From Borrelia duttonii Ly (GTDB taxonomy: Bacteria; Spirochaetota; Spirochaetia; Borreliales; Borreliaceae): DNA of 41,259 bases. Below are positions 19,501 to 34,500 of this stretch, piece by piece (within the stretch, counting starts at the first letter, position 1; the number at the start of each line of letters is the position of its first letter). Made by a program: the position numbers and the translations under genes. Location of the stretch: NCBI RefSeq assembly GCF_000019685.1, contig NC_011251.1, forward strand, positions 1-41,259, written 5' to 3'. The notes under the pieces were generated by a model. That model saw only the letters and a program-made list of their open reading frames with translations. It had not been told where the DNA came from and did no database searches.

Positions 19501-22500
19501 ATTATATGCACTTACTAAACAAGATAAGGATGTTCTTAAAGATATATTTAGTAAGTTATCTATGGAGTTTTCGTTAACAGATAATATTGTTTATAGATTA
19601 GGAAAGAGTGTATTTGCGTTAAATTCAGGTAAACGTGCTATTAAAGATAGATTTAAGTTAATTACGGATCATTATGATTATTATGATATTAATGATATTA
19701 GTTCTCGTCGTAAGTTCTCTATATCTAATCCTGTATCTTCCACCCCATATGCAATTTAATGGGAGGTGGAGCAGATGATTATACATGTAATAATCTTTAT
19801 TTTAATAATTTTATATCGTGTGTTAAAATTTATATGTAAGTGTTTAAGAAATATTATTAAAGAATATGTTTATGACTATAATACAACAAAAGAATACAAT
19901 GAATATTTAGGTAACTTGTATTGTGATCTCCAAAGAATGGAGATCAGACGTAGGCTTTATGATGATGGGGGTTTTGATGTCTGACATTAATAACATCACA
20001 TTATCAGGACGCTTAGTTAAAGATTCACTTTTATCTTATAGTAGTACAAATTTAGCTATACTAAATTTTTCTATAGCTAATAATATTAAAGTCAAAAGAG
20101 AAGGTGAGTGGAGAGATAATGCACAATTTTTAATTGTGTATTATTTGGTAGGCGAGCAAAAACTCTTATTCATTTTCTTAGTAAAGGTAAGCAAGTTGTT
20201 GTTCATGGATCTATGAGACATGAGTATTATAAGGATAAACATAGTGGAGTTGATAAAATTAAAAGCATTATTTTTGTAGATCAACTGAGATTGTTTGGTG
20301 CAGATAGTAAGCATTATAATCCTAAAGTTGATATTCCTCTTCCTGTTCCTCTTCCTGTTCCTGATTCTGCTTGTGAATTTAATCCTTTTATTTTGCCTTT
20401 TACTTTGATCAAAATACTTGTATATTTTATTTCTTAAATTTATATTTAAATACTATTTACTTTTTTTACTTATAGATTGAATATATTAGATGTTGCACAT
20501 ACTTTTTACCAGATCTTGAAATTTATTTAATTTATCGTTATCAATTTGATTATTGAAATATTGATTTATTGTTGTTTTGAATGTGTTTTTTGCTTCAGCC
20601 TTATCATTTGCACATGGTGTAATTTCATTGTGTATGTGATCAAGGATAGGCTTTATCTTAGATATGTCTATTTTTAAAAATTCATTAAAAGTAGATTCAT
20701 TATTTAGAGCTTCTTTGAAAAATTCTAATGCTTTTTTTTGATCGTCACTTAATTTTTCTTTTAAAAGCGTTTCTTGATTTTTTTGTTTTTCTTTTAACTG
20801 TTCTTCAGTTAAATCCTTTTTATGTTTGTCTTCTTCATTTTTTGTATTGGAACTAGATTGTTTGCAATTGTTTAAAAATAAAATAATTATTAAAAATAAT
20901 ATATTGAGTTTATTCATCAATATCTCCTTTTTTGATTTAATGAATGTTTATTTATAGTCAACAATATAAATCATTATTTGCATATTATAATAAAATATAG
21001 CGTTTATATTAATTATTCGATAATAAGTATGTTTAATGAAAATATATAGCGATTGTTATGTTGTATAAATTACTTTGATTATTATTTGATTAGCAACTAC
21101 TAAATCGTAGTTGTTAAATGTTTATTTATTTTTGATTAACAGTTTATTTTGTTACTAATTTTTAATATTTCCATAGTTCAAATAGATATTGATAGTCATG
21201 TTTATTTTGAAGTACGTGTTTCATTTTTTTGAAAATTTCTTCATTAGTATCGTAGTATTCTTTCGGAATCATGCTTATATGTAAAATATAAAAGAAAAGC
21301 ATCTCGATACAACTAGTACCCCTAGTACAACTGTTACCATATAAGTCCTCGTTGTATGTATGTTCCTTTTTATATTCATCATTTTGATATTGATAATAAG
21401 CACCTTGTATATATTCTTTAGTATTTTGATGCTTATTACTTGCAAGTTTTTTTCGTTTATTTTCTATAAAATTATATGTATAACTAAAGGCATTACTTAA
21501 TTCTTTTTGTTCTTGCTTGCGTGTATTATCTAAAATCCAAGTTCGAAATTTTGTGTATTTGTTCACTTTATTTTTCGATTCTTGATTCATTTCATAATAG
21601 TCTTTGTCGTCTCTCCTATGTTTTTCTATATTTTCGATCTCTAGTAGGATCCTTTCTTTTTCCGTATCAAGTGCGTATATTAATACATCGAATATATTTT
21701 TTTCTTTAGAAGTTAAAATAGATTTTAGTGGATTAGTGGGAGTAATGTTTATAGGTGTTTTATCAGATTCATTATTAAGTTTATCTAGATTTTTATCTTC
21801 ATTGCGACCATATAAAAATAACGTGATAAAAAGCATTAGAATATTTATATTTTTATTCATATGATATTCTCCTTTATTTTCAATAATACATTATATTTTT
21901 CTTTGGATATATACTTGTAAGCTTTTTTCGTTGATTTTGTAAAATTATTATTTTGTTATAGAGTTTATGTTAAGCTGAATTGATTTTTGTTAATTTAGAA
22001 GGTTGAAGAGATATGAATAAAGTAAAGAAATCATTTGATGATTATATTGTGTATTTTAATGGAGGAAAGCTTAGTGATGCACAAATTAGTAAAGAGATGG
22101 GTGTAAATCGTGCTAATGTATGTAAAATGAGGCGTAGATGGGAGTCTAGAGAAAGCAATAATTTAGAAGAACATCCAAAAGTAACAATTAGTGAAGAAAC
22201 TCTAAATAATGTGTTAATTTGTGCATCAGAGCATAATGCACAATCAGGTAGTATTAGAAGCCAGCTTCATATGTCTAGAAATAGATTGGGATTAGAATTT
22301 ATTGCTTCATTTAATAGTTATTTAGATTTGGAATTTAAATCATACAATAACGAAATAAAGGTATTAGAGAGCAAAATTGAAAGACTGAGAGAAGGAATTG
22401 ATAATGAAGACGAGCAAGATCTTAATAATAATCTATGTGAACTTGACGAAGTTAAACGAGCAAAAGAACTTAAAAAAATGGAGTTGTATTATCAAGCTAT

Positions 22501-25500
22501 GCTTAAATTAAAAGCAACTGATTTTGAATCACAAGTTAAATTTAAAATTTAAAGGATTATTTTATGAATATATATGATCTACCTCTTTTTAAGTCTATGC
22601 AAAGGGAATATAAGCGTAAATTTGGGATTGATATTGCGTTTTTTATTAAACCAAAACCAGTAGTTGTTGATTTTAAAAGTTTTGAAAATAAGTTGTTGAC
22701 TAAAAAACAACGTAAAGTGTTACGTGATATTGAAAAGAATAATCAAAACGAAGTTATTTTATCAGGTGGGATTGCAGGTGGTAAAACATTTTTGGCTTGT
22801 TATTTATTCTTAAAAACTTTACTTAAAAAATAGGCATTTTTATGGTAAATATATCAATAATTTTATATTAGGCAACTCACAGAAAGCATTAGAAATTAAT
22901 GTTACAGGTCAATTTGAAAAGCTTACTAATATGCTTAAAATACCTTTTGTTCCCAAATATTCAAATACGTCATATTTTGAAATCAATTCTTTAAGAATTA
23001 ATTTATATGGTAGTGATAAAGTAAGGTTATATATAATTTTATAACATATGATAATGAGACAATTTCAAAGGAATTTATAAAGACCCAAGAAGAAATTTAT
23101 AAAGACTTTCCAACATATAAAACCAGTGTACTACTAGGAAAATGGGTTGCAAATAATGATGCTATATTTAGCAATATTAATCTTATTAAAGACTATGAAT
23201 TTAAAAGTCCTATAGCTTATTTAGATCCTGCATATAGTAGTGGTGGATATAATACTGCTCTTTGTGTTTTAGAGAAGGTGTCGGATAAGTATTATGCATT
23301 TATATTTCAAGATCAAAAACCAGCTGTTGGTCCATATGTTATGAATACAATAAAGGTAATAATGGGGAATTTAATGTTAATACTCTTTATATTGAAGATA
23401 GAGATGATATTAAAGGATTTGGGGCTTTGACACGTGAATATGTTAGACTTCGAGACAATATGGAAAATTACTTTAGAATTGCACCAACAAGACCCAAAAC
23501 AAATAAACACGCAAGGATTGTTTCTTTATTAACACCATTTACTTATAACAAGATGCATTTATTAGATTATAGTAGTCGTTCTGTATTTCGTGATATTTAT
23601 TCATATAATGGAGATGGTAAAAGTCATGATGATGCTCTTGATGCATTATCAGCTTCATATTTAATTATGTCTTTAAATTATCGTGATAGAAGTCGACATT
23701 TTACTAAATTTACTTTCATTTAGCTTATAAATTATTGTATAATAATTATATAAGGAGATTCTTTATGGAGTATATGCAAATGTAACCTGTAATTACTAGG
23801 CAGATGGTATTAAATGAGCTTGTAAAAGCGGGTATTAATAGAGAGATTGCAGACGATTTATCTTATAGATATTATAAAAATGAGCTTACTACTAAAGATC
23901 TTCAATATTTAGAAAGTAATTTTAACCTTAAACTGGAAATATTAGAGCGTGGTTTAAAGGCTGATATTAAAGAACTTGATAACAAAATCGACAAAGTAAG
24001 GGACGAATTAAAGTCAGATATTTCTCTTGTAAGAAAAGATATGGAAGTGAACAAAATGGAACTTGATACTAAGATAGATAAATTTTCATCAGAGGTTAAA
24101 GGAACATTAAAATTACATGCTTGGATGTTTGGAACCATTATTACCATTAATGTAGGAATATTTCTAGCATTAATATCTATGCTATATGCATTGTTTATAA
24201 AGTAGATTTAAATAAGTAAATATTTCTTTTATGTAAAGAATAAGTTTAATTTTTTTTTGCAATTTTTTATAATTATTTATTGTATATTGAATAAGGTTGA
24301 TAGGTTGGGGGTAAAATGAAACACAATTCTAAAATCAATTCTTATGAATTATACAAACATTCAATATTTTTCAGGAATTATATAAATAATGATGCAGAAG
24401 ACGTCCTGCACAATGGAATCACCTTAGAGATTGTTTATAGTACTGATTTGAAAAGAGATAAATAAGGTATTGGGAGAGATTAAGGAAGGATAAGGAGTTG
24501 GAGCTAAGGATAATTAATATCTGAATTAATATGTTTATATTGGAATATAGTTTAACTAATGATAAAAAGAAAAGTATTAGTAAAGGGAGCAATAAAGCTC
24601 TCTTTTTTTATTTGCAGTATTGTATGTGTTATATAAGTCATATTTTTTTGCTTTTAATTCTTAATAAATAAGCTAGTAAGAAAACTAAAAAGAAAGAAAA
24701 AATAAGGAGGGGAAGAAAATGAAGAGAGAAGTAAAAGAAGGAGAAATAAAAGGGAAGAGAGGAATAGAGAGAGTGAGATAGAGAAAAAAGTAGAGGGGAA
24801 AATAAGAGTAATAATAATGATGGTGATGATGGGATGTAATAGTGGAGGAGGAATAAAGGAAGGAGGAGAAGAGGGACAAGTAAAGAAGGGAGATGGGAGT
24901 GTAATAGATTTAAAGGGAGTAAGTAAAAGGATAAAGGATGCGGTGGAGTTTGCAGGGAAAGTAAAGGAAGTGCATGTTTTAGTTAAGTCGGTTGATGAGT
25001 TGGCTAAAGCTATAGGCAAAAAGATTGATGCTAATGGTAGTCTTGCTGATGAAGCTGGTCAAAATGGATCGTTAATTGCAGGAGTGCATAGTGTGATATC
25101 AGCTGTAAACACTAAGTTAAAAGGATTAGAAACAACAGATAACATTTCTGATGAATTGAAAGGAAAGATTGTTGCTGTTGAAACAGAAGGTAAGGCATTC
25201 TTGGATAAGTTGAAAAGTGGTAATGCTGAACTTGGTAAAAAAGATGCTTCTGATGATGATACAAAGAAAGCTATAGATAGAATTGGTAAAACGGATGGTG
25301 ATAAAGGAGTTGCTGAATTGATTAAGCTTAATACGGCGATCGATGCATTGTTAAAGCTTGCTATAGATGCAATAGAAGCATCAATAGGAGAACTTACGGT
25401 TAAGTCTGCTGTGTCAAATAACTGAATATGTAAATACCAAGATATTCAAGAATAATATCTTGAAGAAAATAAATAAAGTTAATAGAGATAAAGATACTGG

Positions 25501-28500
25501 GAGTAATTTCTTGGTGTCTTTTATTTTATAGTGTGTTAAATAGAGATATATTGTTTTATATGATTAATTTTATTATTTTTGGTTTTATTAAAATATTCTA
25601 GTGAAAAATATTCAGTTTATTGTATAAGATTTAATGTTATATTGTTATTAAAATATAGATGATTGTGTTTAATTTTTTTTAAATGGCCAAAGTATTCCGT
25701 AATAAAAGTTAAAACTTATTTTTTATATGTATAACCTTGTAAAGATAATTACATATTATAAATGTAAACAATTCAATACTAAAAATTTTGTGTTTTCGTA
25801 TTGATAACAAAGTAAAACGTTAATTTTTATTTTTATATAAATATTTTTATGAAACGTTATTTATTAATTTTTGTTTTTTGTGAATTTCTGAAGAGACAAG
25901 AAAAAATAAAAAAAAATAAATAAGTAAAACAAGGAGGCTAAGAAGATGAAAGAAGGAAAAATAAAAGGTGAAATAGAAGGATATAGAGAAAAGAGAGGAG
26001 AGATAATGAGAGGAGGGAAGATGAGAGTAAGAAGAGTAGTAAAAGGAATAATAATGAGGATGTTTGTGGTAGTGATGGGATGTAATAGTGGAGGAGTAGG
26101 AGGAGTAGAGGAAGGGAAGAATAAATATTTGCAGTCATTAGTTAATGTAAGTAATGAATTTTTGAATGTTTTCACATCATTTGGGGAAATGGTAGGGAGT
26201 GTGTTGGGATTGAAGGCGGATTCTAAGAAGTCAGATGTTGGGAATTATTTTAAGACAGTACAGGGTACAGTAGAGGGAGTTAAAACAGGACTTAATAAAA
26301 TTGTTAGTGAGATGAAGAAAGAAAAGAATCCAAATGCTGAGGCTACTGCTACTGCCGTGAAAACATTGGTTGAGAATACACTTGATAAGATAATAGAGGG
26401 AGCAAAGGTAGCAAGTGAGGCAATTGGTAATGCTGGTGATCCAATTGGTAATATAGCTCCTGCTGCTGCTGGTGGTGGTGCAGGAGTTGCTGGGTTTGAA
26501 ATTGATAGTCTAGTCAAGGGGATTAAGAGTATTGTAAATGTAGTAATTAGGGATGGAAATGCAGAGGCTGGGGATGCTAATAAAGCTGAAGATGGTAAGA
26601 CTGAAAGAACTGCTGCTGGTGATAATGAAGCAGGTAAATTGTTTGCTTCAGATAATGCTGGTGATTCTGCTGACAAGGCTAAGAAAGTAGCGGCTGATGC
26701 AGCAAAAGCAGTTGGAGCAGTAACCGGTGCTGATATATTACAAGCTATAGTTAAAAATGGTTCTAATGCAGCTACTAATGCTACTAAGGCTAAAGCTAAA
26801 GATGGCACTATAGCAGGAGCTATAGCATTGAGAGCAATGACAAAAGGTGGTAAATTTGCTAATGCTAGTGCTGCTGATAATGAAGGAGTTATTACTTCTG
26901 CAGTTAAAGGAGCAGCAATAAGTGCGGTAACTAAGGCATTAGACACATTAACAGTAGCAATAAGAAAAACAATAGATTTGGGACTTAAGGAAGTAAAAAA
27001 CGTAATGAAAATTAATAATGATACTCCTTTGGCATCTGAGCAGAGTGATTCTGGTGGGCAAAATCAATAGTCAGGTTTATTATTTATATAACTAAAGAGT
27101 AGAAAAAGATAAATAAAGTTGTAAGGGAGAGATACTGAGAGTTAAGCTTTTAGTATCTTTTATTTTATATAGTGTTTGAGTAGAGAGAGGAAAGGAGAAG
27201 AGAGTGAGAAGAATAGTAAAGGTAATAATGGTGCTGGTGGTGGTGATGGTGATGGGATGTAATAGTGGGGGTAGAGATCCAGAGAAAGTGTTTTTGAGTG
27301 AGATGGTAAATTTAGGGAGAGGATTTTTAGATGTATTTATGAAGTTTTGGCGATATGATTACAGGGACATTGGGGGGATAAAGGCGGAAACAAAGAAAAG
27401 TGAGATTGGTGGGTATTTTAGTAAGATTGCAGAGACAATGAAGGAAGTAAAAGGGAAGTTAAGTAAGATTTTGGAATAGAATGGGAATTATCCTAAAGTG
27501 AAAGAAAAGGTAGAGGAATTTATTGGGAAGATAAGTAAGATCGAAGAAGGAGCGAAGGATGCAGCTAGTGGTGCTACTGGGTGGAGATGCTGTTGGGAAT
27601 GCTGTTAAAAATGAATCTGCAGTTGCTGCTAGCAAGGAGGCAATAAATGTTTTAGTCAAAGGAATAAAGGTAATTGTTGGAGTTGTATTAAAAGATAATG
27701 AAGGAAATCCAGGTTTCACTAAAACTGGTGGAGAACAACAAAAGACAATCGGTGGATTATTTGAAAAACAGTATAATGCTGGTGAGACAGTAGCAGCAGC
27801 AGCGAGTGCGTCAATAGGAGCAGTAAGTGGAGCTGATATTATTGATTTCAGATTCATTACTCAAAGCTTATTTTAAAAAATCTAGACCCTGTTTTTGATT
27901 ATCATTTAACTTTTCTCTTAATACTTCTTTAAGTGTTTTTTATGCTTCTACTTGTTGTTTTAAGTTTCTTTTATTTCTACTTTTAATTGCTTTATTTATG
28001 TTATTATCTTGTTCACAACTATTCATTAATAGTAATAAAATCAAAGTAAAATTAATTATTTTCATTTAAAATCCCCTTATTTTTAATATATATTTTGATT
28101 TTAAATATACAGCGATTATTGTTGTGTTGTATGAATTACTTTGATTATTATATAGTTAGCAACTACAAAATCGTAGTTGCTAAATGTTTACTTATTTTTG
28201 ATTAACAATTTATTTTGTTACTAATTTTTAGTCTGTCCACAGTGCCAATGAATCTTTATATGTATCACTTTCTTTATTTTGAAGTTCTTCTTTCATTTTT
28301 TTCAATATTGTTTCATTGCTAGTGTCGTTATTTATATAGTATATGTCAACTGTGTTTAATCTAATAGAATGAAAAAATTCTCTTACACGATTATATTTTT
28401 TATTTTTTGGACCACCATATAAATTAGGGTCGTATTGGTGTTTTTTTTTATATTCATTATCTTGAATATCATAAAAAGCACCCTGTATATATCGTTTCAT

Positions 28501-31500
28501 ATCTGGATGCTGCTTACTTGCAAGTTTTTCTCTTTTTTGTTCTAAAAAATTATATACATTCTTAAAAGCGTCACTTAACTCTCTTTGTTTTTCTATATTT
28601 GAGTCATCTGAAATCCATTTAATAAATCTTTTGTATGTTTTTATAATACCTGCAGACAGCTCGCTTAGGGGTTCTGAGGGATTTGTTTTTCTACGTTTTA
28701 AAGTTTGTTCATGAGCTTCTATTTCCGTATTCATTGCATATTGTAGTGATTCAAATCTATTTTTTTCTTCAGTAGTTAAAGTGTTTTGTGAATCATGTTG
28801 ATCTATAGATCTAGTAACTCGGGAAGTTTCGCCCTTTACTTTAACTGGGTTTTTATTTGAATTGCAACCATACAAAAATAATATAATGCAAAGTATTAAT
28901 ATACCTTTATTTTTATTCATAAAATATTCTCCTCGTTCTACGGATTATACATTATATTTTTATTTGAGTATATGTTTATAGTCTTTTTTTATTTGATTTT
29001 GTAAAATTATTATTTTGTTATAGAGTTTATGTTAAGCTGAATTGATTTTTGTTAATTTAGAAGGTTGAAGAGATATGAATAAAGTAAAGAAATCATTTGA
29101 TGATTATATTGTGTATTTTAATGGAGGAAAGCTTAGTGATGCACAAATTAGTAAAGAGATGGGTGTAAATCGTGCTAATGTATGTAAAATGAGGCGTAGA
29201 TGGGAGTCTAGAGAAAGCAATAATTTAGAAGAACATCCAAAAGTAACAATTAGTGAAGAAACTCTAAATAATGTGTTAATTTGTGCATCAGAGCATAATG
29301 CACAATCAGGTAGTATTAGAAGCCAGCTTCATATGTCTAGAAATAGATTGGGATTAGAATTTATTGCTTCATTTAATAGTTATTTAGATTTGGAATTTAA
29401 ATCATACAATAACGAAATAAAGGTATTAGAGAGCAAAATTGAAAGACTGAAAGGAGGAATTAATAATGAAGACGATCAAGATCTTAATAATAAGCTATGT
29501 GAACTTGACGAAGTTAAACGAGCAAAAGAACTTAAAAAAATGGAGTTGTATTATCAAGCTATGCTTAAATTAAAAGCAACTGATTTTGAATCACAAGTTA
29601 AATTTAAAATTTAAAGGATTATTTTATGAATATATATGATCTACCTCTTTTTAAGTCTATGCAAAGGGAATATAAGCGTAAATTTGGGATTGATATTGCG
29701 TCTTTTATTAAACCAAAACCAGTAGTTGTTGATTTTAAAAGTTTTGAAAATAAGTTGTTGACTAAAAAACAACGTAAAGTGTTACGTGATATTGAAAAGA
29801 ATAATCAAAACGAAGTTATTTTATCAGGTGGGATTGCAGGTGGTAAAACATTTTTGGCTTGTTATTTATTCTTAAAAACTTTACTTAAAAAATAGGCATT
29901 TTTATGGTAAATATATCAATAATTTTATATTAGGCAACTCACAGAAAGCATTAGAAATTAATGTTACAGGTCAATTTGAAAAGCTTACTAATATGCTTAA
30001 AATACCTTTTGTTCCCAAATATTCAAATACGTCATATTTTGAAATCGATTCTTTAAGAATTAATTTATATGGTAGTGATAAAGTAAGGTTATATATAATT
30101 TTATAACATATGATAATGAGACAATTTCAAAGGAATTTATAAAGACCCAAGAAGAAATTTATAAAGACTTTCCAACATATAAAGCCAGTGTACTACTAGG
30201 AGAATGGGTTGCAAATAATGATGCTATATTTAGCAATATTAATCTTATTAAAGACTATGAATTTAAAAGTCCTATAGCTTATTTAGATCCTGCATATAGT
30301 AGTGGTGGATATAATACTGCTCTTTGTGTTTTAGAGAAGGTGTCGGATAAGTATTATGCATTTATATTTCAAGATCAAAAACCAGCTGTTGGTCCATATG
30401 TTATGAATACAATAAAGGTAATAATGGGGAATTTAATGTTAATACTCTTTATATTGAAGATAGAGATGATATTAAAGGATTTGGGGCTTTGACACGTGAA
30501 TATGTTAGACTTCGAGACAATATGGAAAATTACTTTAGAATTGCACCAACAAGACCCAAAACAAATAAACACGCAAGGATTGTTTCTTTATTAACACCAT
30601 TTACTTATAACAAGATGCATTTATTAGATTATAGTAGTCGTTCTGTATTTCGTGATATTTATTCATATAATGGAGATGGTAAAAGTCATGATGATGCTCT
30701 TGATGCATTATCAGCTTCATATTTAATTATGTCTTTAAATTATCGTGATAGAAGTCGACATTTTACTAAATTTACTTTCATTTAGCTTATAAATTATTGT
30801 ATAATAATTATATAAGGAGATTCTTTATGGAGTATATGCAAATGGAACCTGTAATTACTAGGCAGATGGTATTAAATGAGCTTGTAAAAGCAGGTATTAA
30901 TAGAGAGATTGCAGACGATTTATCTTATAGATATTATAAAAATGAGCTTACTACTAAAGATCTTCAATATTTAGAAAGTAATTTTAACCTTAAACTGGAA
31001 ATATTAGAGCGTGGTTTAAAGGCTGAGATTAGAGAACTTGATACTAAGATTGATACCGTAGAGAATAATTTAAATATTAAGATAGATACTAAATTTACAG
31101 AACTTGATAACAAAATAGATATTATTGAAAATAACTTAAAATCAGATATTAAAGAACTTGATAACAAAATCGACAAAGTAAGGGACGAATTAAAGTCAGA
31201 TATTTCTCTTGTAAGAAAAGATATGGAAGTGAACAAAATGGAACTTGATACTAAGATAGATAAATTTGCATCAGATGTTAAAGGAACATTTAAATTACAT
31301 GCTTGGATGTTTGGAACCATTATTACCATTAATGTAGGAATATTTCTAGCATTAATATCTATGCTATATGCATTGTTTATAAAGTAGATTTAAATAAGTA
31401 AATATTTCTTTTATGTAAAGAATAAGTTTAATTTTTTTTGCAATTTTTTATAATTATTTATTGTATATTGAATAAGGTTGATAGGTTGGGGGTAAAATGA

Positions 31501-34500
31501 AACACAATTCTAAAATCAATTCTTATGAATTATATAAACATTCAATATTTTTTAGGAATTATATAAATAATGATGCAGAAGACGTCCTGCACAATGGAAT
31601 CACCTTAGAGATTGTTTATAGTACTGATTTGAAAAGAGATAAATAAGGTATTGGGAGAGATTAAGGAAGGATAAGGAGTTGGAGCTAAGGATAATTAATA
31701 TCTGAATTAATATGTTTATATTGGAATATAGTTTAACTAATGATAAAAAGAAAAGTATTAGTAAAGGGAGCAATAAAGCTCTCTTTTTTTATTTGTGGTA
31801 TTGTGTTTGTTATATAAAGCTTCATTTATTTGTTTTTGCATTTAAAGATAAGCTAGAAAAAAATAAAAAATAAGGAGGCTAGAAGAATGAATAAAGAGAA
31901 AAAAGGAGAGGGGAAAGTAAGAGTATTGATATTAATGGTGATGATGATAGTGATGATGATGGGATGTAATAGTGGTGTGGTGGAAGCAGAGCAAGGAAAG
32001 AATAAGTTTTTGCAATCTTTAGTTAATGTAAGTAATGAATTTTTGAATGTTTTCACTTCATTTGGGGATATGGTAGGGAGTGTATTGGGGTTGAGTGTTG
32101 AGAGTAAGAAATCGGATGTAGGGAAATATTTTAAGACAGTGGCGGGTACTGTGCAAGGGATAAAGGATGGACTTAATAAAATTGTTAGTGAGATGAAGGA
32201 AGAAAAGAATCCGAATGCTGAGGCTACTGAGAGTTCAGTTAAAGCATTGGTTGAGAGTAAACTAGATAAGATAATAGAAGGAGCAAAGACAGCGAGTGAG
32301 GCGATAGGAGTAGAAGGTAGTGAATTAATTGGTAATGTTGCTGATCAGAATGCTGGTGCTGTTGGTACTGAAGTTGATAATATAATAAAGGGAATTAAAA
32401 ATATAGTAGAAGTGATACTTAAAGAAGGAAATTCTGATGCAGGGGATGTTAAAGGTCCTGTTAAAGATGCTGATGGTAGTGCAGGTGCTGCTAGAGCTGC
32501 TGCTGGTGGTGCTGATGGTGATGCAGGTAAATTATTTGCTAGTGATAATTCAGGTGGTGCTGGGGATGCAGCTAAAGCAGCGAAAGATGCAGCAAAGGCT
32601 GTTGGGGCAGTAACCGGTGCTGACATATTAAAAGCTATTTCTATAGGTGTTGGAGGCAATGCTGCTAAGTTAGCTAAAAATACTGATGCTGTTGCTAATA
32701 TAGCTGCTGCAGCTAATGCTAAAGATGCAACTATAGCAGGTGCTATTGTATTGCGAGCAATGGCTAAGAATGGTAAATTTTCTGGTCCTAGTGATGCCGC
32801 TAAAGTTGATGTTTCAGCTGCGGTTAAGGGAGCAGCAGTAAGTGCAGTAACTAAAGCGTTAGATACATTGACAATGGCAATAAGAAAAACAATAGACTTG
32901 GGGCTTAAGAATGTTAAGGATGCTATGAAAATTAATTCTAATGCTATTTCTGTTGTGTCTGATAAGGATGCTTCTGGTGCTAAAAACCAATAGTCTAATA
33001 GTAGTGATATGACTAAATAATAAAATAAGATAAATAAAATTATAACGGTAAGATACTAAGATTTAGATTCTTAGTATCTTTTTTTTTATTATGTCAAATA
33101 AATATCTATTATTTTGTTATCATTTATTTTTCATTATTCATTTGTTTGTTGATTATTAGTTTTTATAGGGAAAAGTAGGATGCAAGTAAAAAAAGAAGAG
33201 GGGAAAATAAGAGTAATAATAGTGATGGTGATGATGATGGTGATGATGGGATGTAATAGTGGTGGTAGAGATCCAGAGAAAGTATTTTTGAGTGAGATGG
33301 TAAATTTAGGGAAAGGATTTTTAGATGTTTTTGTGGGTTTTGGCGATATGATTACAGGGACGTTGGGGATAAAAGCGGAAACAAAGAAAAGTGATATAGG
33401 GAAGTATTTTACTGATATTGCAGCAACAATGGAATCTGTTAAAAATAAATTGCAAACAGAAGTTGCGAAGAATGGTAATTATGAAAAAGTTAAAACGGTT
33501 GTTGAGCAGTTTATTACTGGGATATTAGATAAGATTGCAGAAGGGGCAAAAGAAGCTGCTAAAGGGGCTACTGGTGATGATGCTATTGGCGGTGCTCCTA
33601 CTGCTGGACAGGATGCAGCACCAGCAGATGCTACAAGTGTAAATGCACTAGTTAAAGGAATTAAAGAGATAGTTGGAGTAGTGTTAAAGAAAGATGAGGG
33701 TAATCCAGAAGCTACTAAAACCAAAGATGATCAGCAAAAAACGATTGGTAAGTTATTTGGTGGTAAAAATAATGATGGTACAGAAACAGATGCGGCAGCG
33801 GCAAGTGCATCAATAGGAGCAGTAAGTGGCGCTGATATATTACAAGCTATTGCTGTTTCTGCTGGGGCTTCTGGTGAACCTACTATTCAGACAGCAAAGA
33901 ATGCTGCTGAAGTTGCTGCTGCCAAAAAAGAAGACCAAAAGACTCTTGATGAAGTTAAAGTGCAAAAGGATGCGATTATTGGAGCAGGCATAGCATTGAG
34001 AGGAATGTCAAAGGGTGGTAAATTTGCGGCTAAGGCTGAAGAGAAATCTGTTCATGCAGTAAATGGAGCAGTGGCAAGTGCAGTAAGTAAGGTATTGAGT
34101 ACATTGACAATAGCAATCAGGAATACAGTAAATTTGGGATTAAAAGAGATAAATAAAGTATTAGGAGAGATTAAGCAAGGGGAAGGTTCTGAAGTTAAGG
34201 TTAATTAATAGGTTAATTGGTATATATTGAATATAGTTAGAATTATTAGAGTAGAAATATAGTAGAGGGAGCAATAAAGCTCTCTTTTTTTTATTTGCAG
34301 TGTCTGTGTATTTTATAAATCATATTTTTTTGCTTCTGTTATTTAAAGATAAGCTAGAAAAAAAATAATAAAAAAACAAGGGGGCTAGAAGAATGAAGAA
34401 AGAGAAAAAAGGAGAGGGGAAAGTAAGAGTGGTAATAATGATGGGATGTAATAGTGGAGGAGTAGGAGGAGTAGAGGGTAAGGTAGACTTAGCAAAGAAG